64,000 bases of DNA from Amycolatopsis pretoriensis (GTDB lineage Bacteria > Actinomycetota > Actinomycetes > Mycobacteriales > Pseudonocardiaceae): the NCBI RefSeq assembly GCF_900107925.1, contig NZ_FNUJ01000004.1:372001-436000 (forward strand). The letters are read 5' to 3'. Shown piece by piece: positions 17,858 through 26,424 of this stretch (its first letter is position 1; each line of letters starts with the position of its first letter). The translations under genes and the position numbers were made by a program. The notes under the pieces are model-generated. The model saw only the letters and a list, made by a program, of their open reading frames with translations, was not told the DNA's origin and ran no database searches.

Positions 17858-18775
17858 ATGACCGCCTCCACACTCGAAGCGCCCGCGAGCACGCCGGCGT
17901 TCCAGCAGGTCAGCCTGGGTCGCAAGGTCAAGAACGGCCTCGCGACCACGCTGGTCTGGCTCTCGTTCCTGGTCGCCGTCGTCCCGCTGGTGTGGGTGCT
18001 GTACACGGTGGTCGCGAACGGCATCAAGCGCATCCCGTACAGCAACTGGTGGAGCGAGGACTTCGGCAGCGTGCTGTCCGACGAGGTCGGCGGCGGCGTG
18101 CTGCACGCGATCATCGGCAGCCTGCTGCAGGGCCTGGTCTGCGCGATCATCGCGGTGCCGATCGGCATGCTCGTCGCGATCTACCTCGTCGAATACGGCC
18201 GCGGCAAGCTCGCCAAGGCCACCACGTTCATGGTCGACATCCTCTCCGGGGTGCCGTCGATCGTGGCCGCGCTGTTCATCTACGCGCTGTGGGTCACCAC
18301 GCTCGGCCTGCCGCGCAGCGGTTTCGCCGTGTCGCTGGCCCTGGTGCTGCTGATGATCCCGGTGGTCGTCCGCTCGTCGGAGGAGATGCTGCGGATCGTC
18401 CCGGACGACCTGCGCGAGGCGTCGTACGCGCTGGGCGTGCCGAAATGGAAGACGATCATGAAGATCGTCCTGCCGACGGCCCTGTCCGGCATCGTCGGCG
18501 GCATCATGATGGCGCTGGCCCGCGTGATGGGCGAGACGGCACCGCTGCTGGTGCTGGTCGGCTACTCCGCCTACACGCACTGGGACATCTTCAGCGGCGA
18601 GCAGGCGGCGCTGCCCCTGCTGATGAACAACGAACGCGTCAGCAACCCGATGGACCCCGGCTCGGTCGGCTTCGATCGGATCTGGGGTGCGGCCCTGACG
18701 CTCGTGCTCATCATCGCCGTCATCAACCTCCTCGCCACCGTGTTCGCGCGCCTCGTCGCCCCGAAGAAGAAGTGA
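17858..18775 (+). CDS. pstA: Phosphate ABC transporter permease
   Basis: Second membrane subunit of the Pst importer, 305 residues. It has a soluble N-terminus, six helices, the [18 protein letters not shown] segment near 128-145, an EAA-type loop ([19 protein letters not shown] near 187-205) and an [11 protein letters not shown] block. Its ATG follows the pstC stop after a single base. pstB starts 10 nt after its stop. Confidence 0.95.
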   Translation: MTASTLEAPASTPAFQQVSLGRKVKNGLATTLVWLSFLVAVVPLVWVLYTVVANGIKRIPYSNWWSEDFGSVLSDEVGGGVLHAIIGSLLQGLVCAIIAVPIGMLVAIYLVEYGRGKLAKATTFMVDILSGVPSIVAALFIYALWVTTLGLPRSGFAVSLALVLLMIPVVVRSSEEMLRIVPDDLREASYALGVPKWKTIMKIVLPTALSGIVGGIMMALARVMGETAPLLVLVGYSAYTHWDIFSGEQAALPLLMNNERVSNPMDPGSVGFDRIWGAALTLVLIIAVINLLATVFARLVAPKKK

Positions 18776-18785
18776 GCTGTTCCTG

Positions 18786-19562
18786 ATGGCCAAACGACTC
18801 GATGTCAAGGACGTGGACATCTACTACGGCAAGTTCCACGCCGTGGACGGTGTCACCCTCTCGGTGCCGCCGCGCAACGTCACCGCGTTCATCGGCCCGT
18901 CGGGCTGCGGCAAGTCGACGGTGCTGCGCACGCTGAACCGCATGCACGAGGTCATCCCCGGCGCCCGTGTCGAGGGCGATGTCCTGCTGGACGGCGAGAA
19001 CATCTACGCCTCGACCGTCGACCCGGTCCAGGTCCGCCGCACGATCGGCATGGTGTTCCAGCGCCCCAACCCGTTCCCGACGATGTCCATCAAGGACAAC
19101 GTGGTGGCGGGCCTGAAGCTGGGCGGCACCAAGGGCAAGAAGACCCTCGACGACATCGCCGAGCGCGCCCTGCGCGGCGCGAACCTGTGGAACGAGGTCA
19201 AGGACCGCCTCAACAAGCCGGGTGGCGGCCTCTCGGGTGGTCAGCAGCAGCGTCTGTGCATCGCGCGGGCGATCGCGGTCCAGCCGGACGTCCTGTTGAT
19301 GGACGAGCCGTGCTCGGCCCTGGACCCGATTTCGACGCTCGCGATCGAGGACCTGATCGGTGAGCTGAAGAAGGACTACACGATCGTCATCGTGACGCAC
19401 AACATGCAGCAGGCGGCGCGGGTTTCCGACCAGACGGCGTTCTTCAACCTGGCCGGCGTGGGGCAGCCGGGGCGTCTGGTGGAGCTCAACGACACGGAGA
19501 AGATCTTCTCCAACCCGGACGAAAAGGCCACGGAGGACTACATTTCCGGCCGTTTCGGCTGA
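18786..19562 (+). CDS. pstB: Phosphate ABC transporter ATPase
   Basis: Energises phosphate uptake. 258 residues with Walker [10 protein letters not shown] near 37-45, a Q-loop in VFQRPNPFP, the signature [14 protein letters not shown], Walker [14 protein letters not shown], and H-loop histidine in VTHNMQQA. It is the last gene of pstSCAB and is followed by a strong terminator. In M. tuberculosis only this subunit (phoT) remains next to mshD, whereas here the operon is complete. Confidence 0.96.
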   Translation: MAKRLDVKDVDIYYGKFHAVDGVTLSVPPRNVTAFIGPSGCGKSTVLRTLNRMHEVIPGARVEGDVLLDGENIYASTVDPVQVRRTIGMVFQRPNPFPTMSIKDNVVAGLKLGGTKGKKTLDDIAERALRGANLWNEVKDRLNKPGGGLSGGQQQRLCIARAIAVQPDVLLMDEPCSALDPISTLAIEDLIGELKKDYTIVIVTHNMQQAARVSDQTAFFNLAGVGQPGRLVELNDTEKIFSNPDEKATEDYISGRFG

Positions 19563-19578
19563 GTCGTCGTTGGGAGAC

Positions 19579-19628
19579 AAGGCCTTTCTCGCCGGAGCTC
19601 GGGGTCGGCGAGAAAGGCCTTTTCTTTT
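19579..19628 (+). terminator. Rho-independent terminator of pstSCAB
   Basis: A perfect 14-bp stem (19581-19594 with 19606-19619), 11-nt loop, followed by TTTTCTTTT. This is the clearest intrinsic terminator in the window. Confidence 0.93.
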
Positions 19629-19640
19629 GTCCTTTGTGGA

Positions 19641-20198
19641 TCACTTCGGTGCGTAGCGCAGCGTCAGGATTCCCGATTCCCACGCTTTGCTGTCCACCAA
19701 CCGCAATTCCGTCCGCCGCTCGGTGAACATCGGCTGCCCGGCACCGATCGCCGTCGGGTAGAGCTTGATCCAGTACTCGTCCACCAGCCCCGCGCCGACG
19801 AACTCCTGGACGACCGACACCCCGCCGAACAGCACCATGTCCTTGCCCGGCAACGCCTTCAGCTCGGCCACCGTGCCGGCGAGGTCGCCGGTCAGCCGGT
19901 GCGGAGCGGCCACTTCGGTCAGCGACCGCGAAAAGACCACCTGCGGCGTCGAAATCATCCACGTCGCGAAGTCGGCCAGCTCGGCCGGGCTCGCCGGGTC
20001 CGTGGCCTGCGCGCGGAAGTTCTGCTCGATCCCGTGGTGGAAGTTCCGCCCGGTGAGGATCGTGTCGACACGCCCCCGCAGCTCGTCCGACAGCGCGATG
20101 TTCAGCTCCGGGTCGGGGAGCATCCAGTCCAGCTCGCCCGCCGGGCCGGCCAGGTGGCCGTCGAGGGTGAGGTTGACGTAGGCGATGACCTTGCGCAT
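19641..20198 (-). CDS. Dihydrofolate reductase-fold protein (RibD C-terminal family)
   Basis: 185-residue NADPH-binding reductase fold shared by RibD C-termini and DHFR. It begins MRKVIAYVNLTLDGHLAGP, with the strand-loop TILTGRNFHHGIE (about 70-82) and nucleotide-binding segment LFGGVSVVQEFVGAGLVDEYW. It is too short and too divergent for a riboflavin enzyme, so the substrate is unknown. Such small reductases are common in actinomycetes. The ATG at 20198 is supported by AAGGAG in the leader; longer frames upstream lack homology. It lies between pstB and phoU but on its own transcript, judging by terminators on both sides. Confidence 0.82.
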   Translation of the reverse strand: MRKVIAYVNLTLDGHLAGPAGELDWMLPDPELNIALSDELRGRVDTILTGRNFHHGIEQNFRAQATDPASPAELADFATWMISTPQVVFSRSLTEVAAPHRLTGDLAGTVAELKALPGKDMVLFGGVSVVQEFVGAGLVDEYWIKLYPTAIGAGQPMFTERRTELRLVDSKAWESGILTLRYAPK

Positions 20199-20274
20199 GT
20201 CCGGCTCCTTCGTGGGTTGTGCTGTCACCCGTTGAGAGACACCGGCCGCGCGAAACTCATCGGTCGCCACGAAA

Positions 20275-20302
20275 AAGGCCCCTGACCTGCGTCAGGGGCC
20301 TT
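20275..20302 (-). terminator. Rho-independent terminator of phoU
   Basis: A perfect 12-bp stem AAGGCCCCTGAC/GTCAGGGGCCTT with a CTGC loop, followed on the minus strand by a T-rich tract. Located 15 nt after the phoU stop. Confidence 0.9.
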
Positions 20303-20316
20303 CTCGAAGGGGTTGC

Positions 20317-20982
20317 TCAGATGTCGTCGTCGGAGCCGTAGCCCGGCATCTTGCCGGTCACCACGAAGATCATCCGCTTCGCGACCGACACCGCGTGGTC
20401 GGCGTAGCGCTCGTAGAAGCGGCCCAGCAAGGTCACGTCGACCGCCGCGGCCACGCCGTGCGGCCACTCGCGGTCCATCAGGACCGTGAACAGGTGGCGG
20501 TGGATGTCGTCGACCTGGTCGTCGTCGGACTCGATCGTCTTCGCCGCTTCGACGTCCTTCGAGTGGATGACCGCCTCGACCTGGCGGGCCAGCTTGACCG
20601 CGACCTCGCCCATCTCGGTGAAGTACGGCTTCACGGCCTCGGGCAGCACCGGGTCGGGGTGCCGGCGGCGCGCGGCCTTCGCCACGTGCAGGGCCAGGTC
20701 GCCCATCCGCTCCAGGCTTTCGGCGGCGTGGATCGCCGCCAGCACCGTGCGCAGATCGGTGGCCACGGGCGCCTGCAGGGCCAGCAGGGCGTACGCCTGC
20801 TCCTCGCACTGGGCGCGGGCGTCGTCGACCTTCGCGTCGTCGCTGATCACCTGTTCGGCGAGACTGAGGTCGACCTCCAGGAGTGCCCGCGTGGCGCGCT
20901 CCATGGCGTCGGCGACCTGGACCGACATGGCGGCCAGGTGGTCGGCGAGCTGTTCGAGTTCGACATGGTAAGCCTCACGCAT
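20317..20982 (-). CDS. phoU: Phosphate signalling/transport regulator PhoU
   Basis: Couples Pst transporter state to the phosphate-sensing kinase and so shuts off the Pho regulon when phosphate is plentiful. 221 residues form the expected pair of three-helix bundles. Each has the metal-binding E/DxxxD-like signatures ([18 protein letters not shown] in the first, [13 protein letters not shown] in the second) and [11 protein letters not shown] near the C-terminus. It starts at ATG 20982. It is transcribed opposite to pst, with its own PHO box 40 bp upstream. PhoR/PhoP genes are not in the window. Confidence 0.94.
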   Translation of the reverse strand: MREAYHVELEQLADHLAAMSVQVADAMERATRALLEVDLSLAEQVISDDAKVDDARAQCEEQAYALLALQAPVATDLRTVLAAIHAAESLERMGDLALHVAKAARRRHPDPVLPEAVKPYFTEMGEVAVKLARQVEAVIHSKDVEAAKTIESDDDQVDDIHRHLFTVLMDREWPHGVAAAVDVTLLGRFYERYADHAVSVAKRMIFVVTGKMPGYGSDDDI

Positions 20983-21021
20983 GGCCCAACCCTACGGCCA
21001 ACCGTGACCAAACACCGCATC

Positions 21022-21043
21022 GTCGGGTGAACCGCACGTGAAC
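21022..21043 (-). promoter_or_regulatory. PHO box upstream of phoU
   Basis: Read on the minus strand: GTTCACGTGCG followed directly by GTTCACCCGAC, two 11-bp PhoP-type repeats ending 39 bp before the phoU ATG. Same arrangement as the box in front of pstS. Confidence 0.8.
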
Positions 21044-21065
21044 CCGGTCTAACAATCCTCGCGGG

Positions 21066-23885
21066 TCAGCCCGTCGTGCCGGTCTTCTTGCTCGTCGTCG
21101 TCTTCGACGTGCTGGTCTTCGACTTCGACGTGCTCGTCGGCGGGGCCTGCTCGCTCGCCGGGATCGGCGCGTTCGGGTCCGGCAGCGGGGTGTTGTTGCG
21201 CAGCGCGTCGAAGAGGGCCTTCGTCTTGCTGCGGACGAGCACCTCGTTGCCGCGGCTGTTGGCGATGCCGACCGTCGGGACGGTGAGGAACGTGATCTTC
21301 GAGGAATCCAGGCCCTTCATCGACTGCGCCAGCGTCATCATCTGCTTGACGCCGAGGTTGTCGCCGAAGGTGGCCTTCGCGAACGCCGTGATGAAGTCGC
21401 TGAGCTTGCCGGGGTCGAGCACGACGTCCGACGACATGACCTTCTTCAGCAGTGCGCCGATGAACTCCTGCTGCCGCTTGATCCGGTCGTAGTCCGACTT
21501 CGCCACGTCGGCCTTGACGTGCCGCGCGCGCACGAAGTTCAGCGCCTGGTCGCCGGAGATCGTCACGTCACCGGTCTGCATCAGCACTTTGCCGAGGATC
21601 TCGTCGTCGATCGGGACGTCGGTGTGGACGGTGACCCCGTGCACGGCGTCGACCATTTCCTTGAAGCCGTTGAAGTCGATGCCGACGAAGTGGTTGATCC
21701 GCAGACCGGTGATCTGCTGGATCACCTTGGTCACGCAGGCCGGCCCGCCCACCGCGTACGCGGTGTTGAGCTTGGCGATCTTCTGCCGCGGCGAGACCTG
21801 GTCGGTGGTCTTGTTCTGCGCCGGGTCCCAGCGCTGGCAGTCGGGCCGGTCGATCTCGAGGTCGCGCGGGAACGACGTGACGACGACCCGCTTCCGGTCG
21901 GCCGGGATGTGCGCCACCATCACGGTGTCGCTTCGCGCACCGGGGTTGCTGTCGGCGGTGCCGACGCCTTCCTCCGCGGCCGCGCCGTCGCGGGTGTCGG
22001 AGCCGACCATCAGGAAGTTCTCGTCGTTCGCCTGCGCGTCGGCGTCCTGGATGTCGGAGGAGTTCTCGTCGAGCGCGGAGACCTGCGTGAACTTGGCGTC
22101 GAAGTAGGTCTGCGCACCCCAGGCCCCACCGATGCCGAGGAAGACGAGCCCGGCGACGACAGCCGCGGCGATCCGCCCGAACCGCACCGAGCGCTCGATC
22201 TTCCGCGCTTTCTTTTCCTGCAGCCGGGTTTGCTCGGCATCCACCTCTTCGGCCGCCGGCGTAGGAGCGACGACGCGCTGAAGGGCGGTACGCGTGCTCT
22301 CGATGAGCGAAGTGGGCGAGAGGCGCTCACGGCGTTCGCGGCGCTTCGCTTCTTCGGCTTCCATCTCGTCGTGGGCGGCGGAGAAGCGGGCGAGGGTGTG
22401 GTCGATCTTGCGGCGGTACTGGGTCGCCTCGTCGATCGCTTCCATCTCGTCGGTCATGGTGAGCGGATCGAGCTCGGCCCTCGCGGGGACGGCGCCCGGG
22501 CGCCGCTTGGGAGCATCAACGGCGGCTTCGGCACCGCTCTCGGCCACGGCTCGCCGCGGGGTGGGGCTGTCCGGTGTGGCGCCGGGGCGCCGGGGTCCGG
22601 CTTCGGTGCCGTCGGCTGCGCCGGCGCGGCGAGGTGCGGGCCCGTCGGCCGCGGGACGGCGGGCCGGGCGCTGCGGAGTGGCTCCCTCGGCGACTGCGCC
22701 TTCGGCTCGCCGGGCGGCGGGGCCACCAGTGGCGGCCGGCCGCTGCGGAGCGGCCGAATCGGGAGAGCTTTCGGCGCGCCGGGCGGCGGGGCCATCGGTT
22801 GCGCCGCGCCGCGAGGCGGCGGCGCCCGCGCGCTGGGCTGCTTCGGGAGAGCCTTCGGCGGTCCGGCGAGCGCCCGCACGTGGTGCCGCGTCGGGAGCGC
22901 TTTCAGCGGCCCGTCGGCCGCCTGCCGCGCGAGGCGCGGCGGCTTCGGGCGAGCTCTGGGGACCGGGGCGACCCTCTGCGGCTCGGCGGCCGGCGGCTTC
23001 GGGCGAGCTTTCCGGACCGGGGCGCCCTTCGGCGGCGCGGCGGGCGGCCGGGCGTGCGGCGGCTTCGGGTGAGCTTTCCGGGCCGGGGCGCCCTTCGGCG
23101 GCTCGGCGGGCGGCCGGGCGTGCGGCGGCTTCGGGTGAGCTTTCCGGACCGGGGCGCCCTTCGGCGGCCCGACGGGCGGCCGGGCGTGCGGCGGCTTCGG
23201 GCGAGCTTTCCGGGCCGGGGCGCCCTTCGGCGGCTCGGCGGGCGGCCGGGCGTGCGGCGGCTTCGGGCGAGCCTTCCGGCCCCGGGCGACCTTCGGCAGC
23301 GCGGCGGCCTGGGCGAGGCGCGGCTTCAGGCGACCCCTCCAGCCCCGGGCGACCCTCACCGGCTCGGCGGGTCGGCCGCGGTGCAACTCCCTCCGAGGAA
23401 CCTTCAGCCCGTCCCTCGCCGGCACGCCGGGCGGGACCAGCCGTGGCCGGCCGCTGCGGTGCCGCTCCCTCACCCTCCGGAGCCGGCCGCCGCAACCGGC
23501 GCGGGGGCTGGGGTGCCGCCGCCGTCTGCTGGGGGCCTGGGTTGGCCGCCGGGGGCCTGCGCTGCAGCGGGGCCTCCGGGGCCGGTGCCGCCGCCGATGT
23601 CCGGCGGGGCTGGCGCGGCCTCGGGGGGCGCGATTGACGTGTCGCGTCCGTGGGTACTGGGTCTATGCCGGGGTCCGATGGCCTCGCAGGCTGCTCGGCC
23701 GCCCGGGCTCGGCGGCCCGGCTGCTCCTCGCGCGCCGGGAGCGGCCGGACTCCGGTGGACTTGGCGACGACGTCCGAGACGCTGATCCCGCCCTGGTCCT
23801 CCATCGACCGGCGTCTGCCGGTGCGGGGCCGCGCGGGACCGTCCGAACGGCGACCGGTTCCCGGGCTGTCGTGCTCGTCCGGCAC
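21066..23885 (-). CDS. LytR-CpsA-Psr (LCP) family cell-wall ligase with giant disordered arm
   Basis: LCP proteins transfer undecaprenyl-linked glycopolymers (arabinogalactan in this group) to peptidoglycan. This 939-residue protein has about 560 residues of Arg/Ala/Pro/Glu-rich disordered sequence with 22-residue repeats. One membrane helix (about 567-590) follows, then an extracellular LCP domain. Its pyrophosphate/lipid-binding residues are visible in GSDTRDG, TVMVAHIPADRKRVVVTSFPRD and GDQALNFVRARHV. The tail is Ser/Thr/Lys-rich. The GTG start 23885 has AAGGAGA 6 nt ahead, and the frame upstream is non-coding in character. The usual LCP arm is under 100 residues. Syntenic with Rv0822c. 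Confidence 0.88.
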   Translation of the reverse strand: MPDEHDSPGTGRRSDGPARPRTGRRRSMEDQGGISVSDVVAKSTGVRPLPAREEQPGRRARAAEQPARPSDPGIDPVPTDATRQSRPPRPRQPRRTSAAAPAPEAPLQRRPPAANPGPQQTAAAPQPPRRLRRPAPEGEGAAPQRPATAGPARRAGEGRAEGSSEGVAPRPTRRAGEGRPGLEGSPEAAPRPGRRAAEGRPGPEGSPEAAARPAARRAAEGRPGPESSPEAAARPAARRAAEGRPGPESSPEAAARPAARRAAEGRPGPESSPEAAARPAARRAAEGRPGPESSPEAAGRRAAEGRPGPQSSPEAAAPRAAGGRRAAESAPDAAPRAGARRTAEGSPEAAQRAGAAASRRGATDGPAARRAESSPDSAAPQRPAATGGPAARRAEGAVAEGATPQRPARRPAADGPAPRRAGAADGTEAGPRRPGATPDSPTPRRAVAESGAEAAVDAPKRRPGAVPARAELDPLTMTDEMEAIDEATQYRRKIDHTLARFSAAHDEMEAEEAKRRERRERLSPTSLIESTRTALQRVVAPTPAAEEVDAEQTRLQEKKARKIERSVRFGRIAAAVVAGLVFLGIGGAWGAQTYFDAKFTQVSALDENSSDIQDADAQANDENFLMVGSDTRDGAAAEEGVGTADSNPGARSDTVMVAHIPADRKRVVVTSFPRDLEIDRPDCQRWDPAQNKTTDQVSPRQKIAKLNTAYAVGGPACVTKVIQQITGLRINHFVGIDFNGFKEMVDAVHGVTVHTDVPIDDEILGKVLMQTGDVTISGDQALNFVRARHVKADVAKSDYDRIKRQQEFIGALLKKVMSSDVVLDPGKLSDFITAFAKATFGDNLGVKQMMTLAQSMKGLDSSKITFLTVPTVGIANSRGNEVLVRSKTKALFDALRNNTPLPDPNAPIPASEQAPPTSTSKSKTSTSKTTTSKKTGTTG
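22993..23322 (-). repeat. 66-bp in-frame tandem repeat within the LCP gene
   Basis: Five near-identical 66-bp units start at 22993, 23059, 23125, 23191 and 23257. They encode a 22-residue unit of the form AEGRPGPESSPEAAARPAAR. Degenerate copies flank the array. Perfect codon phase shows it expands protein rather than disrupting it. Confidence 0.9.
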
Positions 23886-24030
23886 TCGGTCTCCTTTCGC
23901 GCGATCGATGGCGGGGTCATGACTTGGCCGTCTTCCCCCGCGAGAGGTGATCGTTCCCCCGGAGGTTTTCGTTATCGTACGGATACCCCCCGTTCGTGAC
24001 GACACCCTCCCGGAATTTTCTTCACCTTGA

Positions 24031-24057
24031 GTCGACGAACGGCCGCTGGCCGTCGAC
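24031..24057 (-). terminator. Hairpin after GGDEF gene
   Basis: GTCGAC pairs with GTCGAC and CGGCC with GGCCG around a short loop, with a three-base bulge. It lies about 50 nt past the GGDEF stop and upstream of the LCP start, with no T-run. Moderate support. Confidence 0.4.
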
Positions 24058-24106
24058 AAACGGGTGAGGGGTGCCCGCACCTTTCCGGGGTAACAAGAAG
24101 TTTGCG

Positions 24107-24859
24107 TTACTCAGAGTGGGTTATTAACCGCGTGCTTTGCGCGTCCTGATAGGCGACTTTGTTCCGTCCGGCCCGTTTCGCGGCGTAAAGCAGGTCGTCG
24201 GCGCTGCGCAGCTGGCGCTCGGGCACCGCCGGGCCCTCGTGGGCGAGGCCGGCGCTGATCGTCACGCGCAGTCCCGGCTGCAGTTCTGACCAGGGGTGAC
24301 GGGCGACGCGCACGCGGGCGGCCTCGACGATCCGGACCGCGTGCCCGGCGTCGACACCCGGCAGCCACAGCACGAACTCCTCGCCGCCGTAGCGGGCGCA
24401 GAAGCCCTCCGGCGGCAGCTCCTCCTGGAGCAGGTCGGCCACCCGGCGGAGGACGCGGTCGCCGACGAGGTGACCGTACGTGTCGTTCACGCGCTTGAAG
24501 CGGTCCAGATCGACGAGCGCGATGGCCAGCGGGCCGGGCTGCCGATCGGCGAACGGTCCGTACAGGCGCTCGTCGAGGTAGCGGCGGTTGTAGCTCGACG
24601 TCAGCGCGTCGCGCAGGCTGCCGTCGCGCGCGATGTCCAGCGCGGAGCGGAGGTGCTGGTAGGCGCGCCGCCAGTCGCCTTGGGTGGCGAAGAGCGTCGC
24701 GACGGCCTCGTGGAGGCGCAGCAGGTCCGGCGCCTGCGGGCTTCGGCGCAGCACGCCTTCGTCCCCGGCGACCATGCCCACCTCCACCACGCATTGGTTG
24801 TCGTCGTAGCGGAGGCCGCGCTTGAGGTGTGTGTGCGGACGAAGGTGAATTTCGCTCAA
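24107..24859 (-). CDS. GGDEF-domain diguanylate cyclase
   Basis: Makes cyclic di-GMP from two GTP. 250 residues: an N-terminal helical region (about 35-80) resembling a TPR-like or coiled linker, then a full GGDEF domain. It has LVDLDRFKRVNDTYGH near 115-130 (metal Asp and substrate site) and the active GGEEF at 158-162. No RxxD inhibitory site precedes the motif, so product inhibition is not expected. There is no membrane segment. The start is uncertain: TTG 24859 gives the longest form, and an ATG at 24772 is an alternative. It follows idi by 36 nt. Its product is the ligand of the RsiG-like protein at 4 kb. Confidence 0.88.
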   Translation of the reverse strand: MSEIHLRPHTHLKRGLRYDDNQCVVEVGMVAGDEGVLRRSPQAPDLLRLHEAVATLFATQGDWRRAYQHLRSALDIARDGSLRDALTSSYNRRYLDERLYGPFADRQPGPLAIALVDLDRFKRVNDTYGHLVGDRVLRRVADLLQEELPPEGFCARYGGEEFVLWLPGVDAGHAVRIVEAARVRVARHPWSELQPGLRVTISAGLAHEGPAVPERQLRSADDLLYAAKRAGRNKVAYQDAQSTRLITHSE

Positions 24860-24895
24860 ACGGGACTACGGCGGTGACGCTCCGAAGTCACGACG

Positions 24896-25459
24896 TCAGA
24901 GTCCGGAAAACGGCTCGATCCCCTTGAGCTGCGCGAACTGGTCCTTGGCCCAGTAACTCACATTAGCCGTCTCGTCGTTCAGTAGCTCTTGGTAGTCGCG
25001 CCACGGAACCCAGCGCCACTCGCCGACCTCGGCCGGGTTCGGCTCGGGGTCGGCGTCGGCCCAGGCGGCGAAGACCGGGCAGAACTCGTTCTCGACGATC
25101 CCCTGGAACGGCGGCGTGCGGTACCGGTACTTCGGCAGCACGCAGTGCAGGCCGGACAGCGACGGCAGCCCGATTTCGTAGCCCGCGCGCCGGCGGACGG
25201 CGTCTTCGAGGGACTCGCCCGGTGCCGGGTGGCCGCACACGCTGTTGGTCCAGACCCCCGGCCAGACCTTCTTGTGCAGCGCGCGCTGGGTGATCAGCAG
25301 GGCGTTGTCGCTGCGTCGCAGGACGTAGCAGGAGAAGGCCAGGTGCAACCGGGTGTGTTCGTGGTGGCTGGCCAGCTTCGGGCCGGTTTCGCCGGTGGGC
25401 ACGCCGTCTTCGGTGACGAAGACGACCTGCTCGGTCTCGGGTTCGGTCGCGATGTCCAC
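24896..25459 (-). CDS. idi: Isopentenyl-diphosphate delta-isomerase (type I)
   Basis: Nudix-fold enzyme that interconverts isopentenyl and dimethylallyl diphosphate for isoprenoid synthesis. 187 residues with the active-site Cys in TNSVCGHP and the catalytic Glu in the IVENEFCPVF segment. It also has the metal-binding HLAFSCYVL strand and a conserved PGVWTN. The GTG at 25459 gives the usual type I length; a GTG five codons upstream is possible. It may be co-transcribed with the GGDEF gene downstream. The protein is cytosolic and needs Mg and Zn ions. Confidence 0.93.
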   Translation of the reverse strand: MDIATEPETEQVVFVTEDGVPTGETGPKLASHHEHTRLHLAFSCYVLRRSDNALLITQRALHKKVWPGVWTNSVCGHPAPGESLEDAVRRRAGYEIGLPSLSGLHCVLPKYRYRTPPFQGIVENEFCPVFAAWADADPEPNPAEVGEWRWVPWRDYQELLNDETANVSYWAKDQFAQLKGIEPFSGL

Positions 25460-25545
25460 AGCCCCAGTGAACACGACCGCCGGGCGGTCCTCGTACCGCG
25501 ATGCGGGTGGGTTACCGGTGGTCCGCCCGGCCGGGTGACGGACGG

Positions 25546-26379
25546 TTACCGCGCGTCGAGGTGCTCGACGATGAGCGTCGTGACGGCCTCGGGTGCCTCC
25601 TCGGGCGCCCAGTGCGTGACGTCTTCGAGCATTTCGAAGCGGTAGGGCCCGGTGACCCAGTTCGCGGTGTCGAGCGCGGCGACCGAGCCGAACGAGACGT
25701 CCTCGGTGCTCCAGACGTACAGCGTCGGCACGGAGATCTTGCCGATCTTCCCACCGGGCCGGCCGGCGCGGTACCAGTTGAGGGCCGCGGTGAGCGCGCC
25801 CGGCTCGGACAGCCGCTGCACGTAGTCGTCGACCTTCGACGGCGGCAGCCGCCGCTCGAACATCTCCCGCAGCGCGCGGCCGTCGTTCTCCAGCATCCGC
25901 CGCTCGGTGACGCGGGTCTGGCGCCACTCGGTCATGTATCGCGTCCGCAGGTGCTGGTCCTCGTCGGTCTTCATGGCGTTGGCGAGCGCGGCCGGGTGCG
26001 GCGTGGAGACGACGGTGAGGCTGCGCAGCCGTTCGGGGTGCGCGTCGGCGGTCCACCAGGCGACGGCGCCGCCCCAGTCGTGCCCGACGAGGTCGAACTG
26101 CTTCCAGCCGAGCTGTTCGGTGATCGTGACGACGTCCCCGACGAGGTGGTCGATGGAGTAGTCGGTGGCCGCCTCGGGCCGCACATCGGGCGAGTAGCCC
26201 CGCTGATCGGGCGCGACGGCCCGGTAGCCGAGCACCCCGAGCGTGGCAACCTGGTGCTCCCACTCGACGGCGGCCTCGGGGAAGCCGTGCAGCAGCAACA
26301 CGGGCCGCCCGTCCTCAGGCCCGGCGGCGATGGCGTCGAAGGAACCGGCCTCGGTGGGGATGCTGATGTGGTCGATCAC
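25546..26379 (-). CDS. Alpha/beta-fold hydrolase, epoxide-hydrolase-like
   Basis: 277 residues. The oxyanion segment HGFP is at 31-34, the nucleophile elbow GHDWGG has Asp101, and the catalytic histidine is H256 in VTHWAPEEAPE. An Asp nucleophile with a Trp next to it is typical of soluble epoxide hydrolases and haloalkane dehalogenases rather than esterases. The cap region (about 130-210) contains the YMTEWRQT helix. Substrate unknown; cytosolic. Stands alone between idi and the NACHT gene in the same orientation. Confidence 0.85.
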   Translation of the reverse strand: MIDHISIPTEAGSFDAIAAGPEDGRPVLLLHGFPEAAVEWEHQVATLGVLGYRAVAPDQRGYSPDVRPEAATDYSIDHLVGDVVTITEQLGWKQFDLVGHDWGGAVAWWTADAHPERLRSLTVVSTPHPAALANAMKTDEDQHLRTRYMTEWRQTRVTERRMLENDGRALREMFERRLPPSKVDDYVQRLSEPGALTAALNWYRAGRPGGKIGKISVPTLYVWSTEDVSFGSVAALDTANWVTGPYRFEMLEDVTHWAPEEAPEAVTTLIVEHLDAR

Positions 26380-26424
26380 GAGGCCGAATCTACTTCGCGC
26401 GGTTGAACGTCCGGTGTCAGGCCG

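Noticed and set aside
22993-23322. Regular 66-bp repeats that could be taken for a CRISPR array
   Set aside because: No distinct spacers. The units are adjacent, in codon phase and encode a repeated peptide inside the LCP gene.
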